Of a DNA stretch of 7,268 bases, positions 5,603 to 7,268 are shown one piece after another. Origin of the DNA: Bacillota bacterium (GTDB taxonomy: Bacteria > Bacillota > Clostridia > Christensenellales > Aristaeellaceae); the NCBI GenBank assembly GCA_023460055.1, contig JAEWRJ010000052.1, forward strand, positions 1-7,268, given 5' to 3'. The notes under the pieces were generated by a model. The model ran no database searches, was not told where the DNA came from, and worked only from the letters and a program-made list of their open reading frames with translations. Made by a program: the position numbers and the translations under genes. Each line of letters begins with the position of its first letter. Positions within the stretch are counted from its first letter, which is position 1.

Positions 5603-6520
5603 TCATTCTTCCCGGACGCCAATCAGCCGGACATATTCCTCCCGCCGGTCCTCCTGCCCCGCCACGCGGGCGGCAGCGGCGGCGGCGGCCAGCCGGAAGG
5701 CTTCCTTTCGTGACAAACCCTCTTCAAGCCCAGCGATATAGCCCGACAGCATGGCATCGCCGGCACCCACGGTGGTAGCGACGGGCACCCTCAAGCCGGA
5801 GGCATGCAGGACGGTCCCGCCGGCATACAGCCGCGCGCCACGCGCCCCCATGGAAAGGATGATGTCCCGAGCCCCGCCTTGCATAAGGGCCTCGATGCTG
5901 CGCGGCGCTTCGTCGATGTCCCCTATAGTGTATCCGGCGAAGGCGGACAGCTCATCCAGATTGGGCTTGATCAGGTCCGGCCCTTCGCGCAGCGCCAGCC
6001 GGAAGCTCTCCCCCGAGGCATCCAGCGCGATACGGCAGCTGGGCGCTCTTAGCCTGACCCCCCTGATCAGCCGGGCATAGTATTCCTCCGGGCAACCGGG
6101 CGGCAGGCTGCCGCACAGGCAAAGCCAGCGGCTTTGGGCGGCGCTTTCGATCACCAGATCTTCCATCGCCTCCAGCTGCCGGTCATTCACCGGGCTGCCG
6201 GGGGCGTTGAGCTCGGTGATCTCGCCCCTTGATTGATCCATCACCTTGATGTTGACACGCAGCGCGCCATCCAGCATCACCGCGCGCATGCCGCAGCCCC
6301 AGCCCGACAGCGTCTCTTCCATCAGCCGCTCGTCTTTTCTGCCTAAAAACAATGCCGCCCGAGAGGGCAAGCCAAAGGAGGCCATCATCCGCGCCACATT
6401 GATCCCCTTGCCGCCGGGCACTGTCTGCTCGCGCAGCACGCGGTTGGTGCCGCCGATCTCCAGGCGCTCCACATAGACGGTTCTGTCCAGGCTGGGGTTC
6501 AGGCAAAGGGCGGTGATCAT
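5603..6520 (-). CDS. PfkB-family 1-phosphofructokinase-type sugar kinase
   Basis: Carbohydrate kinase of the PfkB (ribokinase) superfamily, 1-phosphofructokinase/tagatose-6-phosphate kinase subfamily, 305 residues (family about 300-315). It would convert fructose 1-phosphate plus ATP to fructose 1,6-bisphosphate in the cytoplasm. Visible motifs: N-terminal LNPSLDRTVYV (7-17), GGKGINVAR (36-44, PfkB signature 1), the substrate-side segments LRVNIKV (87-93) and ELNAPGSP (103-110), LCGSLPPG (135-142), KPNLDEL (185-191), and TTVGAGDAMLSGY (249-261, signature 2) with catalytic base Asp255. The start is supported by GGAGG 7 bases upstream. GGKGINVA and the overall pattern favour FruK, but tagatose-6-phosphate kinase cannot be excluded, and no PTS transporter or fruR-type regulator is beside it in the window. 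It is co-directional with the hydrogenase operon, but a 226-base gap containing a good promoter separates them. The N-terminal half is rather arginine-rich. Confidence 0.9.
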   Translation of the reverse strand: MITALCLNPSLDRTVYVERLEIGGTNRVLREQTVPGGKGINVARMMASFGLPSRAALFLGRKDERLMEETLSGWGCGMRAVMLDGALRVNIKVMDQSRGEITELNAPGSPVNDRQLEAMEDLVIESAAQSRWLCLCGSLPPGCPEEYYARLIRGVRLRAPSCRIALDASGESFRLALREGPDLIKPNLDELSAFAGYTIGDIDEAPRSIEALMQGGARDIILSMGARGARLYAGGTVLHASGLRVPVATTVGAGDAMLSGYIAGLEEGLSRKEAFRLAAAAAAARVAGQEDRREEYVRLIGVREE

Positions 6521-6548
6521 AGCGGGGCCTCCGATTGTTCAATGGATG

Positions 6549-6578
6549 GGAGATGCTCCCTGCGGGCAGGGGATCTCC
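6549..6578 (-). repeat. Hairpin in the predicted leader of the sugar kinase mRNA
   Basis: Inverted repeats are nested here. The outer arms are GGAGAT (6549-6554) and ATCTCC (6573-6578); the inner arms are CCCTG (6558-6562) and CAGGG (6567-6571), closed by the tetraloop CGGG. The interior loop is 3 by 1 bases. If transcription starts just after the TATACT at 6586-6591, this hairpin forms at the very 5' end of the kinase mRNA, 28 bases ahead of the start codon. It may stabilise the message or act in regulation; no U run follows it on either strand, so it is not a standard terminator. Confidence 0.6.
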
Positions 6579-6585
6579 AGGAATC

Positions 6586-6591
6586 AGTATA
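6586..6591 (-). promoter_or_regulatory. Candidate -10 element of the sugar kinase gene
   Basis: Minus-strand TATACT matches the -10 consensus at 5 of 6 positions and lies about 65 bases ahead of the kinase start codon. At 17 bases upstream the -35 position is AGGAAG, which is poor, so the promoter would be weak or activator-dependent, or this assignment is wrong. Confidence 0.35.
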
Positions 6592-6597
6592 CACCAT

Positions 6598-6607
6598 TTC
6601 GCGCGAA
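6598..6607. promoter_or_regulatory. Perfect 10-base palindrome, possible operator
   Basis: TTCGCGCGAA is fully self-complementary and falls within the spacer between the presumed -35 and -10 of the kinase promoter, where a repressor would act. I do not recognise a regulator for it. A related GCGCGA occurs nearby (about 6645-6650) without the other half. Confidence 0.3.
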
Positions 6608-6670
6608 CCTTCCTTCATTGACACATGCGATACGAAGTATGCGCGAGGCGGCAGGCACGCTGCCATGACT

Positions 6671-6699
6671 TTGCCACCGGCCTGTCCTTATGCTATCAT
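6671..6699 (+). promoter_or_regulatory. Promoter of the acyl-ACP thioesterase gene
   Basis: TTGCCA (6671-6676, 5 of 6 matches) and TATCAT (6694-6699, 5 of 6 matches) are exactly 17 bases apart. The expected transcription start near 6706 leaves a leader of about 20 bases that contains the ribosome binding site AAGGAGGA (6712-6719). This is the best standard sigma-70/sigma-A type promoter in the window. Confidence 0.7.
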
Positions 6700-6724
6700 A
6701 CGCCTATCCTGAAGGAGGATCCCC

Positions 6725-7268
6725 ATGCGAGAACTCAGCGAACGCTTTTTATTCACACTCAGCCTCTGCGACCGCTTTGGATATTGGCTGCCTTCCCAGA
6801 TCCTGATGATGATGCAGGAGATGGGCGGGCGGCACGGCCAGATGCTGGGCCTGGGCCGGGCCGAACTGCTGGCAAAAAACGCCGTCTGGGTGCTGGCCCG
6901 CAACGAATACAGGCTGCGCCGGCTGCCCGAGCCCGGCGATATCATCGTCGCCAGGACCCACCCCGGCCTGGCCCGCCGCGGGCTCTACCCCCGCTACCAT
7001 ACCTTTGAGCTGGAAGACGGCACCCTCCTGGCCGAAGGCATCGGCGGCTGGACGCTTTGCGATATCACCACCCGCCGCATGGCCAGCCTGCCTGAGATCG
7101 CGGCCCTTACGCCCGACACAAGCGACTTGCCAAAACCCCTAGGCAGCTTCCCCGCCGCCGTGGAGATGCTGGAAGGGGAGACGATAGAAGCATTGCGCGA
7201 GCTGCATTACTGCGATGTCGACGTGAACGGGCATGTCAATAACACAAGATCTGGCGACTGGATCTGCG
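6725..7268 (+). CDS. Acyl-ACP thioesterase (FatA/FatB-like), N-terminal 181 residues, cut by window edge
   Basis: Cytoplasmic double-hotdog enzyme that hydrolyses acyl-acyl carrier protein to release free fatty acid and end chain elongation. I translated the frame from the ATG at 6725, which lies 6 bases after GGAGG and stays open to the window end. The first hotdog domain covers about 1-125, with the helix QILMMMQEMGGRH (25-37) typical of these enzymes. The second begins near 155 and shows YCDVDVNGHVNNTR (162-175), with Asp166, Asn168 and His170 in the catalytic D-x-N-x-H pattern of plant FatB. About 60-70 residues should be missing (family about 240-250). Residue 176 is Ser where Tyr is usual after NNTR. 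It is divergent from the sugar kinase, and no fatty-acid gene is adjacent within the window. Bacterial members are common in Clostridia. Confidence 0.9.
   Translation, partial: MRELSERFLFTLSLCDRFGYWLPSQILMMMQEMGGRHGQMLGLGRAELLAKNAVWVLARNEYRLRRLPEPGDIIVARTHPGLARRGLYPRYHTFELEDGTLLAEGIGGWTLCDITTRRMASLPEIAALTPDTSDLPKPLGSFPAAVEMLEGETIEALRELHYCDVDVNGHVNNTRSGDWIC

Noticed and set aside
1..7268. CRISPR arrays, tRNA or rRNA genes, insertion sequences, riboswitches, prophage or defence genes
   Set aside because: No regularly spaced repeats, tRNA-like cloverleaf, transposase motifs or terminal repeats seen; all substantial coding space is taken by recognisable metabolic genes.

Overview
The window looks like a chromosomal piece of a strictly anaerobic, fermentative, fairly GC-rich member of the Clostridia (Firmicutes/Bacillota). 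This rests on a trimeric [FeFe]-hydrogenase operon of clostridial layout, strong GGAGG-type ribosome binding sites, AT-rich intergenic regions between GC-rich genes, and a bacterial FatA-like acyl-ACP thioesterase. The species cannot be named from the sequence.

Layout from left to right. (1) The first 62 codons of a cysteine-type glutathione peroxidase on the minus strand (1-187), with its own candidate promoter. (2) A long, interrupted hairpin (276-323), probably the terminator of the hydrogenase operon. (3) A five-gene minus-strand operon from 5376 down to 396, in transcription order: hydC/nuoE-like subunit, single-domain GHKL ATPase, small thioredoxin-fold ferredoxin-like protein, hydB/nuoF-like subunit, hydA catalytic subunit. 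The first three genes overlap by 1 and 4 bases, and the last two are separated by 16 and 17 bases. (4) The operon promoter, an extended -10 element at 5439-5447, followed by a Rex-like operator at 5406-5423. (5) A minus-strand 1-phosphofructokinase-family sugar kinase (5603-6520). (6) A divergent intergenic region with a leader hairpin, a palindrome and a good plus-strand promoter. (7) The first 181 codons of an acyl-ACP thioesterase on the plus strand, cut by the window end.

How the genes work together. HydA, HydB and HydC carry the cofactor set of an NADH/ferredoxin-linked, electron-bifurcating or electron-confurcating hydrogenase: FMN and NADH sites and Fe-S clusters in HydB, a [2Fe-2S] cluster in HydC, and an Fe-S relay plus H-cluster in HydA. 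Such enzymes dispose of reducing equivalents from NADH and reduced ferredoxin as H2. A Rex-type site, if real, would tie expression to the NADH/NAD+ ratio. The ATPase and the small ferredoxin-like protein are recurrent but poorly understood companions of these operons. The sugar kinase feeds glycolysis, and the thioesterase and peroxidase are housekeeping or stress genes with no clear functional tie.

The most notable signals are: an apparent Cys-to-Ser change at the HydA position that aligns with an H-cluster ligand in Clostridium pasteurianum CpI, while the rest of the site and proton path is intact; the Rex-like site; the strand-specific terminator hairpin; and the uncharacterised ATPase-ferredoxin pair translationally coupled to the operon. 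The basic operon type is known, so I do not claim a wholly new system. No hydrogenase maturation genes (hydE, hydF, hydG) lie in the window.
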